Assembly (NCBI GenBank): GCA_000751595.1
Contig: CCMH01000009.1
Location: forward strand, 1 to 64,000
Source of the DNA: Weeksella massiliensis
Lineage (GTDB): Bacteria > Bacteroidota > Bacteroidia > Flavobacteriales > Weeksellaceae
DNA: 64,000 nucleotides
Direction: 5' to 3'
Positions 16,316 to 24,748 of the stretch are shown here, piece by piece. Positions within the stretch are counted from its first letter, which is position 1, and the number at the start of each line of letters is the position of its first letter. The notes below the pieces were generated by a model, which saw only the letters and a list, made by a program, of their open reading frames with translations, did no database searches and was not told the origin of the DNA. The translations under genes were made by a program, and so were the position numbers.

Positions 16316-16975
16316 ATGATAAAAAGACCAACTAAAAAATTAAAAGACTCTATTCTTACTTATATCAATCAACGTAGAGATATTCCTAAAAAGTATCCTT
16401 TTATCATGCATGAAGATGAAAAGGAGTTGTTGAAAAAGTATTTAAAAAACGCACAAAATTATCTTGAATTTGGATTAGGAGGAAGTACTATTTTCGCTTT
16501 AATACATTCTAAAGCTAAAGTTATTTCTGTCGATACGAATGAATCTTGGATTGCAAGTATGATGAAATATAGAATAATAAGAAAAAATATTCCATCTCGT
16601 CTAGAGATTTTATTTGTTAATATTGGTCCGACCAAATTTTGGGGGTACCCTATTAATAATGAGAAAAAACATACATTCGAGCGATTTTCTAAAGAAGTAT
16701 ATGAAAAATACCCAGATAATCTATATGATTTCGTTTTAGTAGATGGTCGTTTTAGAGTAGCGTGTGTATTGCAAACAATAATTTCTCAAATAAATAATAA
16801 GAAAATTATAATTGCTGTACATGATTATTCTTTTAGAAAAGATTATCAGATAATTGAGGAATTTTTAGAAATTAAAGAAAAAGTAAACTCTTTATATATT
16901 TTTGAAATGAAGGAAAATATTGATATTGATGTAGTTAATAAAATATATAATGATTATAAAGAAATTACTGATTAA
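16316..16975 (+). CDS. Methyltransferase-like protein (class I SAM fold suggested)
   Basis: The 219-residue protein has a Rossmann-like core: NYLEFGLGGSTIFAL near residue 46 resembles SAM-binding motif I (E-x-G-x-G-G-S). AKVISVDTNESWI supplies the acidic strand-2 end, and LYDFVLVDGRFRVAC resembles motif IV. Such proteins in glycan loci are usually annotated as class I methyltransferases or FkbM-like, but I see no motif that proves methyl transfer, and a glycan-modifying role is inferred. It is the first gene of the operon and is far more AT-rich than the genes that follow, which suggests a separate origin. It is nearly leaderless by promoter position. Confidence 0.6.
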   Translation: MIKRPTKKLKDSILTYINQRRDIPKKYPFIMHEDEKELLKKYLKNAQNYLEFGLGGSTIFALIHSKAKVISVDTNESWIASMMKYRIIRKNIPSRLEILFVNIGPTKFWGYPINNEKKHTFERFSKEVYEKYPDNLYDFVLVDGRFRVACVLQTIISQINNKKIIIAVHDYSFRKDYQIIEEFLEIKEKVNSLYIFEMKENIDIDVVNKIYNDYKEITD

Positions 16976-16978
16976 GTT

Positions 16979-17794
16979 ATGAAATTTTCTATCCTTATAG
17001 CGCACTATCAGAATTGGGATTATTTTCAACAATGTTATCAATCGATTCAAAATCAGACGTATAAAGATTTTGATATTATCATTGTTGATGATTGTTCGAA
17101 AGATGATTCGTATCAAAAGCTACAAGAGTTGGCGGCGCTTAATCCGGTTATTCAATTGTATCAGAATCAAGAAAATAAAGGAGTTGGATTTACCAAAAAT
17201 CGGTTGTTGTCTTTGGCAACGGGAGATGTTTTTGGGTTTGTAGATCCGGATGATGCATTGGAAAAAACAGCGTTAGAAGAAATGAAAAACACTTACGATA
17301 ACAATCTTTCAATTGTTGCGGTTTATTCTCAGATGATGTTGTGTGATGATGATTTACAGCCACTTCGTCCTTTCGAACGAACTTCTAAAATTCCTGCCAA
17401 TGATCAATTGTTTGTGAATATCAATACTTCAATTGCCCATTTTTTTACATTCAGAAAAGAAGCATTTCAGCAAATAGAAAATATTGATATAAGCTTGAAA
17501 TCTGCTGTAGATCAGGATTTGTATTTAAAGTTGTATGAAGTTGGTCCGTTCTGTTTTTTACCAAAACCTTTGTACCTATATCGATTGCATGAAAAAGGAG
17601 TTTCTCAGCAAAAGAATAAAGGTGCTGCAAAAGATGATTTCAAAAAAGTGATAAGAAATACTTTAGAAAGAAGAGGAGTAGAAAAATTAGAAGGAAAATT
17701 GTTGATGGATTTATCGAATGATGAGGTGTATCAACTCTTATCGAAAAGAGAAAATTCATTGTTCAAAAAACTTCAACGAAAAATAGGCTGGTAA
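16979..17794 (+). CDS. Glycosyltransferase family 2
   Basis: The 271-residue protein is a GT2 enzyme: FSILIAHYQNWDYFQQCYQS at residues 3-22, IIVDDCSKDDSYQKL, KGVGFTKNRLLSLATGD, then GFVDPDDALEKTALEEM with the metal-binding DPDD. A C-terminal basic tail (LFKKLQRKIGW) may contact the membrane. It follows the methyltransferase-like gene by 3 bp and precedes the next gene by 1 bp, inside a tightly packed operon that also carries the D-arabinofuranose genes. Donor sugar is unknown. Confidence 0.92.
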   Translation: MKFSILIAHYQNWDYFQQCYQSIQNQTYKDFDIIIVDDCSKDDSYQKLQELAALNPVIQLYQNQENKGVGFTKNRLLSLATGDVFGFVDPDDALEKTALEEMKNTYDNNLSIVAVYSQMMLCDDDLQPLRPFERTSKIPANDQLFVNINTSIAHFFTFRKEAFQQIENIDISLKSAVDQDLYLKLYEVGPFCFLPKPLYLYRLHEKGVSQQKNKGAAKDDFKKVIRNTLERRGVEKLEGKLLMDLSNDEVYQLLSKRENSLFKKLQRKIGW

Positions 17795-17795
17795 T

Positions 17796-18827
17796 ATGGA
17801 AATTCTTATCAAATCTTTCAATCGACCACATTATCTCGATCGGTGTTTGCAGTCGATAGAAAAATATGTTACCGGATACGATTCTATCACTGTCCTTGAT
17901 GATGGTACACCTGCAAAATATCTGGATCGAATCAGACAAAAATACCCGCATATAGAAATTCGATTATCCAAACAATATGAACAGAAATCAGAATCCATTG
18001 AAAATCATCGTTTTGATACGGATAAACTCAACGGATTTACGATTCCGACCGATTTATGGGTGGACGCCGTGCAGCGAACCAAGTCGTATGTATTGGTGAC
18101 CGAAGACGATGTGTGGTTTACAAAAAAAGTATATTTGTCGGCTTTGGTAAACGAAATGCAAAAAGATAAAATAGGTTTGGTGAAATTGGGTTGGCTCGGC
18201 AATGCAACAGATGACGAAAATTTAACAATTTCTTCTTTGTCAAAAAACTTAGACCGAACAATTCCTAAAAAGCTTTTTACTGCTCCCGAATTTTTGATGG
18301 ATATTTATATGTTCAATCGTTATAAATTTTTCTCCCTTTTGTATCGCTTGGGGTTGGTGGATAATGATACGAAACGAAAATATTGGGCTTTGAATTCTAT
18401 CTTGATGGGATTGTACCATAGAGATTATTGGTTGTATATTTGGAAAGATTCTGTAAATCAGTTGAATGAGAAAATACAATTGCGCAATGCGGCGGTTTAT
18501 TATCATCAACACAAAAAAAATAAAAACCTTTTGTGTAGGACCAAATCAGAGGTAATGCAAACGACTTTTCGTTCGACTGCCTCGGGGGTTTATCATGATT
18601 ATGGAATCGATTTGGATATCAATCGAGTGAATTTTATTTTGAATGAAGCTTGGTTGAATCATCAATTGGATGCGATGGAAAACTTTCCGAAAGACTTTTC
18701 AGATCATCAAATACAACAATTGTTAGAAAAAGAAAATCACCCTGATGCTCAGTTTGTGCAATGGAAAAAATGGACAGAACATTTCAAGCAGCAATACCGA
18801 AATTTAGGGGCAAACGTTAATACTTAA
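17796..18827 (+). CDS. Glycosyltransferase-like protein, GT2-like N-terminus
   Basis: The 343-residue protein starts like a GT-A enzyme: MEILIKSFNRPHYLDRCLQS, then SITVLDDGTPAKYLDRI. Around residue 100, VLVTEDDVWFTKKVYLS contains an EDD triad in place of the usual DxD. The C-terminal half has no recognised domain and is rich in aromatic and basic residues (RDYWLYIWKDS, YYHQHKKNKN). I know of no specific family for it beyond GT2-like. Its place between a GT2 gene and the UbiA-type gene (11 bp) suggests it works on the same glycan, perhaps adding or priming an arabinose-containing branch, but that is speculation. Confidence 0.65.
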   Translation: MEILIKSFNRPHYLDRCLQSIEKYVTGYDSITVLDDGTPAKYLDRIRQKYPHIEIRLSKQYEQKSESIENHRFDTDKLNGFTIPTDLWVDAVQRTKSYVLVTEDDVWFTKKVYLSALVNEMQKDKIGLVKLGWLGNATDDENLTISSLSKNLDRTIPKKLFTAPEFLMDIYMFNRYKFFSLLYRLGLVDNDTKRKYWALNSILMGLYHRDYWLYIWKDSVNQLNEKIQLRNAAVYYHQHKKNKNLLCRTKSEVMQTTFRSTASGVYHDYGIDLDINRVNFILNEAWLNHQLDAMENFPKDFSDHQIQQLLEKENHPDAQFVQWKKWTEHFKQQYRNLGANVNT

Positions 18828-18838
18828 AACCTATATTA

Positions 18839-19723
18839 TTGAAATCTATAACCAAACTAACTGCTCTTTTACAATTGATGCGTGTGCATCAATGGGTGAA
18901 GAATTTATTTGTATTCTTACCTATATTCTTTGCTGCAAAAATACTCGATGTCGAACTCTTAGGTAAATCTATTATTGGGTTTATTGCCTTCAGTTTAGTG
19001 GCGAGTAGTGTGTATATTCTCAATGATTATATGGATATTGAGGCAGATCGCTTGCATCCTGAAAAGAAAAGTCGACCCTTGGCAAGTGGTGTTTTAAGTA
19101 AAAAAATAGCTGTCATTTTATTGTTCTTTTTGCTATTCTCTTCAGTCACGTTGGTTATGGTGATGGGCAATTGGAAGGTATTGTTTTTGTTGTCTGTTTA
19201 TTTTTTTATGAATATCGGCTATTCGATGGGGTGGAAGCATATTCCACTACTCGATGTTATGATAATTGCCTTTGGTTTTCTGCTGCGAGTTTTGGTAGGA
19301 GGATATATAACCGATTTACCCGTTTCTGATTGGACGGTGATTCTTACTTTTTCTCTTGCACTTATCATGGCTTTGGGGAAAAGACGTGGCGAATTGATGA
19401 ATGCAAATCTTACCGGAAAAACCAGAAAATCATTAGAAGGATATAGTATAGAATTTCTCAACGTTACTTTGGGAATGGTTTGTGGAATCACCATCGTTTT
19501 CTACATTATGTTTGTGTTGTCAGACGAAGTGCAGAATCGTTTTCATCACTATGTTTTTCATACATTTATCTTTGTCTTTTTAGGGGTTTTGCGATATTTG
19601 CAACAAACAATGGTTTTCAACGCAACCGAATCGCCAACCAAAATGGTGTACAAAGATCGCTTCTTGCAAGTGATTCTTTTGCTTTGGGGGTTGGCCTTTA
19701 CGTTTTTAATCTATTTGAAATAA
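18839..19723 (+). CDS. ubiA: UbiA-family polyprenyl-phosphate phosphoribosyltransferase (DPPR synthase-like)
   Basis: The 294-residue membrane protein resembles decaprenyl-phosphate phosphoribosyltransferase (mycobacterial Rv3806c), which transfers 5-phosphoribose from PRPP to a polyprenyl phosphate. Diagnostic features are LMRVHQWVKNLFVFLPIFFA at residues 13-32 and the Asp-rich motif NDYMDIEADRLHPEKKSRPL near residues 62-81. About eight to nine membrane helices follow. The start is a TTG at 18839, 11 bp after the preceding stop; no ATG is available before the conserved N-terminus. It is followed at 1-3 bp spacing by DprE1-, DprE2- and phosphatase-like genes, which together make the D-arabinofuranose donor. 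The carrier here is probably undecaprenyl phosphate (inference). Confidence 0.88.
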   Translation: MKSITKLTALLQLMRVHQWVKNLFVFLPIFFAAKILDVELLGKSIIGFIAFSLVASSVYILNDYMDIEADRLHPEKKSRPLASGVLSKKIAVILLFFLLFSSVTLVMVMGNWKVLFLLSVYFFMNIGYSMGWKHIPLLDVMIIAFGFLLRVLVGGYITDLPVSDWTVILTFSLALIMALGKRRGELMNANLTGKTRKSLEGYSIEFLNVTLGMVCGITIVFYIMFVLSDEVQNRFHHYVFHTFIFVFLGVLRYLQQTMVFNATESPTKMVYKDRFLQVILLLWGLAFTFLIYLK

Positions 19724-19724
19724 A

Positions 19725-21047
19725 ATGATACAACCAACTAAAAAACAAGTGAGTAATTGGGGGAAATATCCTGAAATTATTAGTGCAGAATATACCCCAC
19801 AAACAAGAGAAGAAATACAAGAAGTTTTAGCCCAAGAATCGACCATCATCGCTCGTGGTAATGGACGTTGCTATGGAGATGCTTCTTTGCAAGATAGTTT
19901 ACTTTCGACCAAAAGATTGAATTATTTCATTGATTTCGATAGAGATAACGGGATCATCGAATGCGAATCGGGAGTCCTCTTATCCGAAATTCTTGAGGTG
20001 GTCATCCCAGAAGGTTTTTTTATTGCAGTGACACCCGGTACAAAATTTATTACAGTAGGAGGAGCGATAGCTTCGGATGTTCACGGTAAAAATCATCATA
20101 TTGATGGATGTTTTTCAGAACATGTTCTTTATTTTGATTTGATGATCGAAAATGGTGAAGTACTTCGCTGTTCGAGAGAAGAAAATACCGCTCACTTCTG
20201 GGCTACAATTGGAGGCATGGGGCTTACGGGCATTATTTTGTCTGCTCGGTTTCAACTCAAAAAAATAGAAACAGCCTACATACAACAAGAAGCAATACAA
20301 GCCAAGAACTTAGACGAAATGTACCAATTGATGGACGATTCGGAAAGTTGGACGTATACTGTTGCTTGGATTGATTGTTTACAAAAAGGTAAAAATTTAG
20401 GCAAAGGATTATTGCTTCGTGGTGAGCATGCTGTGCAAAACCAATTGTCAGGAAAATTATATGAGCAACCTTTGGCTGTAAAAAAGAAATTTCATCTTAA
20501 CATACCCTTCAACTTTCCGTCGTTTGTTCTCAATCCGTGGTCGATTAAAATCTTTAATTTTCTGTATTATCATAAACAACTCAAGAAAAAAAGTGGACAA
20601 ATCATTGATATTGATTCGTTTTTTTATCCGTTGGATGCTGTTTTTCATTGGAATAGAATTTACGGGAAGAAAGGGTTTATACAATATCAGTTTGTTATCC
20701 CAAAAGAGAATGGAAAAGAAGGTATGCGCAAAATTTTAGAAACGATTGCCAATAGTGGGAATGGTTCTTTTTTGGTGGTACTAAAACTTTTCGGGCTTAA
20801 TAATCCACAAGCCTATAACTCGTTTCCGTTTCCGGGTTATACACTCGCGTTGGATTTTAAATTGAACAAAGATTTACCACATTTGGTACAACAATTAGAT
20901 GCTTTGGTAAAGGAATATGGTGGTCGAATTTATCGAACCAAAGACGCAATGTCTGATGCAGCCTTAACCGATTATTTGCAAAATACGGAGTCGAGTAAAT
21001 TCGACTCTCTTCAAAATCAACGAATTCATCTCTTTAAAAATAAATAA
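19725..21047 (+). CDS. dprE1: DprE1-like FAD-dependent polyprenylphosphoryl-ribose 2'-oxidase
   Basis: DprE1 oxidises polyprenyl-phospho-ribose at C2' to the keto sugar, the first half of an epimerisation to arabinose. The 440-residue protein has the vanillyl-alcohol-oxidase type FAD domain: RGNGRCYGDASLQ near residue 44, then TPGTKFITVGGAIASDVHGK near 102-121, followed by NHHIDGCFSEHV. This is an almost motif-for-motif match to mycobacterial DprE1, whose FAD pocket reads [20 protein letters not shown]. The C-terminal part has the substrate domain, ending near FPGYTLALDFK and GGRIYRTKDAM. Length is close to the family's 460. It lies between the UbiA-like and DprE2-like genes. Confidence 0.92.
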   Translation: MIQPTKKQVSNWGKYPEIISAEYTPQTREEIQEVLAQESTIIARGNGRCYGDASLQDSLLSTKRLNYFIDFDRDNGIIECESGVLLSEILEVVIPEGFFIAVTPGTKFITVGGAIASDVHGKNHHIDGCFSEHVLYFDLMIENGEVLRCSREENTAHFWATIGGMGLTGIILSARFQLKKIETAYIQQEAIQAKNLDEMYQLMDDSESWTYTVAWIDCLQKGKNLGKGLLLRGEHAVQNQLSGKLYEQPLAVKKKFHLNIPFNFPSFVLNPWSIKIFNFLYYHKQLKKKSGQIIDIDSFFYPLDAVFHWNRIYGKKGFIQYQFVIPKENGKEGMRKILETIANSGNGSFLVVLKLFGLNNPQAYNSFPFPGYTLALDFKLNKDLPHLVQQLDALVKEYGGRIYRTKDAMSDAALTDYLQNTESSKFDSLQNQRIHLFKNK

Positions 21048-21050
21048 ATC

Positions 21051-21776
21051 ATGGTAGTTATTGGTCCAAATTCGGATGTGGCAAGAGCTTTTGTCGAAAA
21101 AATATTGACAGAAGGAGAACGATTTCCGATGCTCTACTTATTGACTTCAAACCCTAAACTGACCGAAAAGTTTGCGCAACATATCGAGGTGAAATACAAA
21201 CAAAATTGTCAGGTGCAAGCAATTGATTTACGGCAGGCAAGTGATTTTTCTTTTGTAGATGAGATTTCATCTGACTTGGTTTTTTGTGCGTCGGGTTTTT
21301 TGGGTAAAAATTCGGAAGAAGGTTTGTTCGATGATCAAAACTCGAACAATATTATTGCTATCAATTACGCGAACTTGGTTGTTTTGCTTAATCATTTTGC
21401 TCAGCAAATGGCCGAAAAAGAGAGAGGGACAATCATTGCTTTGTCTTCTGTAGCTGGAGAAAGAGGGCGTCAAAGTAATTTTATGTACGGAAGTGCGAAA
21501 GCGGGCTTTTCGACGTATTTGGCAGGATTACGAAATTATTTATTTGCCAAAAAAGTACATGTACTGACGGTGATACCTGGTTTTATGGACACGCAGATGA
21601 CCGCAAATATAGAAACGCCAAAACCTCTGACAGCTTCGCCACAGCAAGCAGCGAACAGTATTTATCGAGCTTATAAGAAAAAGAAAAATACAGTTTATGT
21701 GAGTTTTGTTTGGAGATATATTATGTTGATAATAAAATTGATTCCAGAATTTGTGTTCAAACGTATGAAAATGTAA
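21051..21776 (+). CDS. dprE2: DprE2-like short-chain reductase (polyprenylphosphoryl-2-keto-ribose reductase)
   Basis: DprE2 reduces the 2-keto intermediate with NAD(P)H to give polyprenyl-phospho-D-arabinofuranose. The 241-residue SDR has an N-terminal nucleotide-binding turn (VVIGPNSDVARAFVEKIL) rather than the usual TGAS start. It has DLVFCASGFLG near residue 78 and the catalytic segment SSVAGERGRQSNFMYGSAKA with YxxxK near 145-149. That segment closely resembles mycobacterial DprE2 (SVAGERVRRSNFVYGSTKAG). A C-terminal hydrophobic helix (FVWRYIMLIIKLIPEFVF) suggests membrane association near the lipid substrate. It follows the DprE1 gene by 3 bp. Confidence 0.92.
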   Translation: MVVIGPNSDVARAFVEKILTEGERFPMLYLLTSNPKLTEKFAQHIEVKYKQNCQVQAIDLRQASDFSFVDEISSDLVFCASGFLGKNSEEGLFDDQNSNNIIAINYANLVVLLNHFAQQMAEKERGTIIALSSVAGERGRQSNFMYGSAKAGFSTYLAGLRNYLFAKKVHVLTVIPGFMDTQMTANIETPKPLTASPQQAANSIYRAYKKKKNTVYVSFVWRYIMLIIKLIPEFVFKRMKM

Positions 21777-21779
21777 ACG

Positions 21780-22370
21780 ATGAAAAGAAAACTTTATTTA
21801 TTCGATTTTGATGGTACGTTGACCAAAGTTGATTCTCTGTTCGATTTTCTGAAATTTAGTTTTCCTACCGAATACAACCGAATTTTTAGGAAACATTTCA
21901 TTTCGTTTGTTCTGAGCAAACTGAAAATTACCGATACTGCCAAAGCCAAAGAAGCTTTTATTGCTGATTTTTTGCAAGGTAAAAGTAGAAAAGAGATTGA
22001 ACAATTGGCACAAGCCTATTTTCAGGCAAAAAAAGATGTTATTTTTCATGATAAGGCGAAAAAGTATTTAGAAGAAATCCATAATTATCACGATAAGTTT
22101 ATTGTGTCTGCTTCGCTTGATATTTGGTTAGAACCTTTTGCTGATTATTTTGGTTGTGGCTTAATTTGTACACAAGCCGAGTATGATGAACGTGATGTGT
22201 TTACGGGTAAATTTGCGTCAGAAAACTGTAATTATCAACAGAAAAAAATCCGAATAGAGAAAGAAATTGATTTGTCACTTTATGATGAGATTTTGGCTTT
22301 TGGTGATACCAAAGGCGATGCTGCCATGTTGAGTTTGGCTACAGAACCGCATTTTCGTTTTTTCGAATAA
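21780..22370 (+). CDS. HAD-IB family phosphatase, likely polyprenyl-phospho-5-phosphoribose phosphatase
   Basis: The 196-residue protein is a HAD-superfamily IB hydrolase: FDFDGTLTKVDS with nucleophile Asp9 and Asp11, IVSASLDIWLEPFADYF near residue 107 as motif II, and LAFGDTKGDAAML near 174 as motif IV. HAD phosphatases of this type are found with UbiA/DprE1/DprE2 in arabinofuranose clusters, where removal of the 5-phosphate is the step needed between phosphoribosyl transfer and oxidation. That role fits here by position (3 bp after the DprE2-like gene, last of the operon). The activity itself is inferred. Confidence 0.82.
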   Translation: MKRKLYLFDFDGTLTKVDSLFDFLKFSFPTEYNRIFRKHFISFVLSKLKITDTAKAKEAFIADFLQGKSRKEIEQLAQAYFQAKKDVIFHDKAKKYLEEIHNYHDKFIVSASLDIWLEPFADYFGCGLICTQAEYDERDVFTGKFASENCNYQQKKIRIEKEIDLSLYDEILAFGDTKGDAAMLSLATEPHFRFFE

Positions 22371-22513
22371 GGATTCATACCATAAACTTCTAGAAAGTTG
22401 TTATCTATAGATTGAGAAATAAACTTAGGTATTTAGTAAACTTTTCAACGAGTAGTTTGATTAATTTTCACAGTTTATTTGGTTAATCTTTTTATAGAAT
22501 GCGTAAAAATAGT

Positions 22514-22521
22514 TACTTTTA
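22514..22521 (+). promoter_or_regulatory. Possible -7 element TACTTTTA for the export/assembly operon
   Basis: TACTTTTA differs from the TAnnTTTG consensus only at the last base, the same variant seen before the genes at 36302 and 58155. It ends 15 nt before the TTG start at 22536 and lies in the 165-bp gap after the arabinofuranose operon. Confidence 0.4.
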
Positions 22522-22535
22522 CACAAACCTAAACA

Positions 22536-23687
22536 TTGAAAAAGAAAATTCTCATTCGCATCGGATCGTTGCGGCATGGTGGTGCCGAAAAAATGGTGGT
22601 GAGTTTACTCAATCAATTGTCGCCAGAAAAATATGAGGTCGATTTATTGATCAATATTCGCTTTGGCAAATACCTCGATTTTGTGCCTTCATGGGTCAAT
22701 CTTGTTTGGTTAAACAAAGGAGAAATCATCGAAACCAACCGTTGGTACGAGATTCCGATCAAGGCTTATCGTGTTCTGTATCAGGCTTTTTATAATCGAA
22801 ACCTGAAATTACTTTATAAAACCAAGCTTCGTAATAAACAATACGATGTAGAAATAGCTGCCATTCAGGGGGCTGCCGAATGGATTTTGAATTCGCCTAA
22901 CCAATCGTCTAAGAAAATTCTTTGGATTCATAACGATCTCAGTAATTTCCCAGAATATACAGAAGAGAAAATTCAACGATTTTTTGAGTTTGATCGGATT
23001 ATGGTTATTTCGGACAAAATCCAACAATGGATGCAAGGTTTTGCTCAGAATGAAGAACACAAAAAGAAAATTGTTCGGATTTATAATCCAATTGATACCG
23101 AAGAAATTTTAGCACTTTCTAAAGAAAAAGTAGAAAATCCCTTTCAGAATTCTTACCCGATTTTTTTGGGTGTAGGAACGGTTTTCAATCAAAAAGGATT
23201 TGATCGACTTCTAGAAGTTCATCAGCAATTGATGGAAGAAAAGATTTTTCATAATGTCATGATCGTCGGCAATGGGATTGATTTGGATAGGTTGCAAGCT
23301 TTGGTTATTGAAAAAAAACTACAAGAAACTTTTAAGTTTTTAGGATTTCAAACGAATCCGTATCCGTATTTCCAATTGGCTGATTTCTTTGTGCTTTCTT
23401 CTCGTTATGAGGGTTATCCTACCGTACTTTTCGAAGCTTTTGTGTTGCAGAAACCTATTGTTGCAACTGATGTTTCGGGCGTTGTAGAAATTTTAGAAAA
23501 TGGGCGTTTAGGAAATATTGTAGAAAACAATGAAAACGGAATTTATACCGGAATGAAAGCTTTGTTGACAGATGCTGAATTGGGCAAAGAATACCAAAAA
23601 AATATACAACAAACCGAATTGCCTTTTACGTTAGAGAAGGCTGTGGCTGGAATAGAAAAGATTATCAATGAAAATGAATCTGCATGA
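22536..23687 (+). CDS. Glycosyltransferase family 4
   Basis: The 383-residue GT-B enzyme has the N-terminal IRIGSLRHGGAEKMVVSLLN acceptor-side block. Its C-terminal donor domain has FLGVGTVFNQKGFDRLLEV, GNGIDLDRL and the Glu-containing motif YEGYPTVLFEAFVLQKPIVA (the EX7E motif) near residue 295. No membrane segment is present, so it is likely a peripheral inner-membrane enzyme. The start is TTG at 22536; the next Met is residue 20, inside the conserved block, so the TTG is needed. It overlaps the next gene by 4 bp. It resembles the GT4 at 61090-62247 in its N-terminal block. Confidence 0.92.
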   Translation: MKKKILIRIGSLRHGGAEKMVVSLLNQLSPEKYEVDLLINIRFGKYLDFVPSWVNLVWLNKGEIIETNRWYEIPIKAYRVLYQAFYNRNLKLLYKTKLRNKQYDVEIAAIQGAAEWILNSPNQSSKKILWIHNDLSNFPEYTEEKIQRFFEFDRIMVISDKIQQWMQGFAQNEEHKKKIVRIYNPIDTEEILALSKEKVENPFQNSYPIFLGVGTVFNQKGFDRLLEVHQQLMEEKIFHNVMIVGNGIDLDRLQALVIEKKLQETFKFLGFQTNPYPYFQLADFFVLSSRYEGYPTVLFEAFVLQKPIVATDVSGVVEILENGRLGNIVENNENGIYTGMKALLTDAELGKEYQKNIQQTELPFTLEKAVAGIEKIINENESA

Positions 23688-24748
23688 AAACTGTCTTTTT
23701 TATTCTACCCAATCTTCATCAAGGAGGTGCAGAGAAAATTATTACAACCATTTGTAATGAGCTCGATCGGAAACAATTCAACCCTGTATTATTACTTTTT
23801 CAGAAAGAAGGGCCTTTTCTCAAAGATCTGAAGCCAGATGTAGAAATCATAGAACTGAAAACGAAGCGTATTCGCTTTGCTATTTTTCCGATTTTACAAG
23901 AGATTTACAAACGAAAACCATCTATTGTCTTTTCGGGCTGGGGAGAGATTTCAGCGTTTTTATCTTTTTTTATTCCGCTTTTTCCGAAAGTGAAATTTGT
24001 TTCAAGGGAAACGAATGTGGTTTCTAAACATGTCGTTCGGAAAGAAATCTTATTTTTTTATAAGTTTTATCATCGTTTTGATGCGATTATTGCTCAAAGT
24101 GAAGATATGCGTCAAGATTTGATAGAAAACTTTCATTTAGCCAAAGAGAAAATAATCAAAATTCATAACCCTGTTGATTTCGAATTATTGGATCAGAAAC
24201 AAAATCAACCCATAGAATTGCCTTTTTCATCCAACCAAAAAAATGTCATTGCCATTGGAAATCTTACAGCGCGCAAAGGTTTCGATTTGTTGTTGAATGT
24301 TTTTGCAGAATTAAAAAACACACCTATTCAACTTTATATTTTAGGAGATGGTGTGGATAAGGAAAAACTCGAACAACAGAAAGAATCGCTTGGTCTAGAA
24401 AAGGTACATTTTTTAGGTCATATAGAAAATCCGTATCCGTATTTAGCGGCGGCAGATTTATTTGTTTTGTCTTCTCGATACGAAGGTTTTCCTAATGTTT
24501 TGCTCGAAGCGGGTGCGTGTGGCACGTATGCTTTGTGCAATGATTGTTTGGGTGGAATCAATGAAATCATACAAAATAAACGCAATGGAGAAATCGTTGC
24601 GATTGAAAATACAAAGGCGTTTGCTGAGCGAATTGTTCATGTTTTGGATGAAAGACATGATGCGTCGAGCATACGAGAATCGATAAAAAGTAGATTCGAA
24701 AAGAATTTAATTGTTCAACAATACGAAGAAATTTTAGCAAAGTTGTGA
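23684..24748 (+). CDS. Glycosyltransferase family 4
   Basis: The 354-residue GT-B enzyme begins MKTVFFILPNLHQGGAEKII. In the donor domain it has VIAIGNLTARKGFDLLLNVF near residue 189, LGDGVDKEKLEQ and YEGFPNVLLEAGACGTYALC (the EX7E motif) near 266. Its ATG lies inside the end of the preceding GT4 gene (ATGA overlap) and its stop overlaps the following GTG start, so translation is probably coupled across three genes. Donor sugar is unknown. Confidence 0.92.
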   Translation: MKTVFFILPNLHQGGAEKIITTICNELDRKQFNPVLLLFQKEGPFLKDLKPDVEIIELKTKRIRFAIFPILQEIYKRKPSIVFSGWGEISAFLSFFIPLFPKVKFVSRETNVVSKHVVRKEILFFYKFYHRFDAIIAQSEDMRQDLIENFHLAKEKIIKIHNPVDFELLDQKQNQPIELPFSSNQKNVIAIGNLTARKGFDLLLNVFAELKNTPIQLYILGDGVDKEKLEQQKESLGLEKVHFLGHIENPYPYLAAADLFVLSSRYEGFPNVLLEAGACGTYALCNDCLGGINEIIQNKRNGEIVAIENTKAFAERIVHVLDERHDASSIRESIKSRFEKNLIVQQYEEILAKL

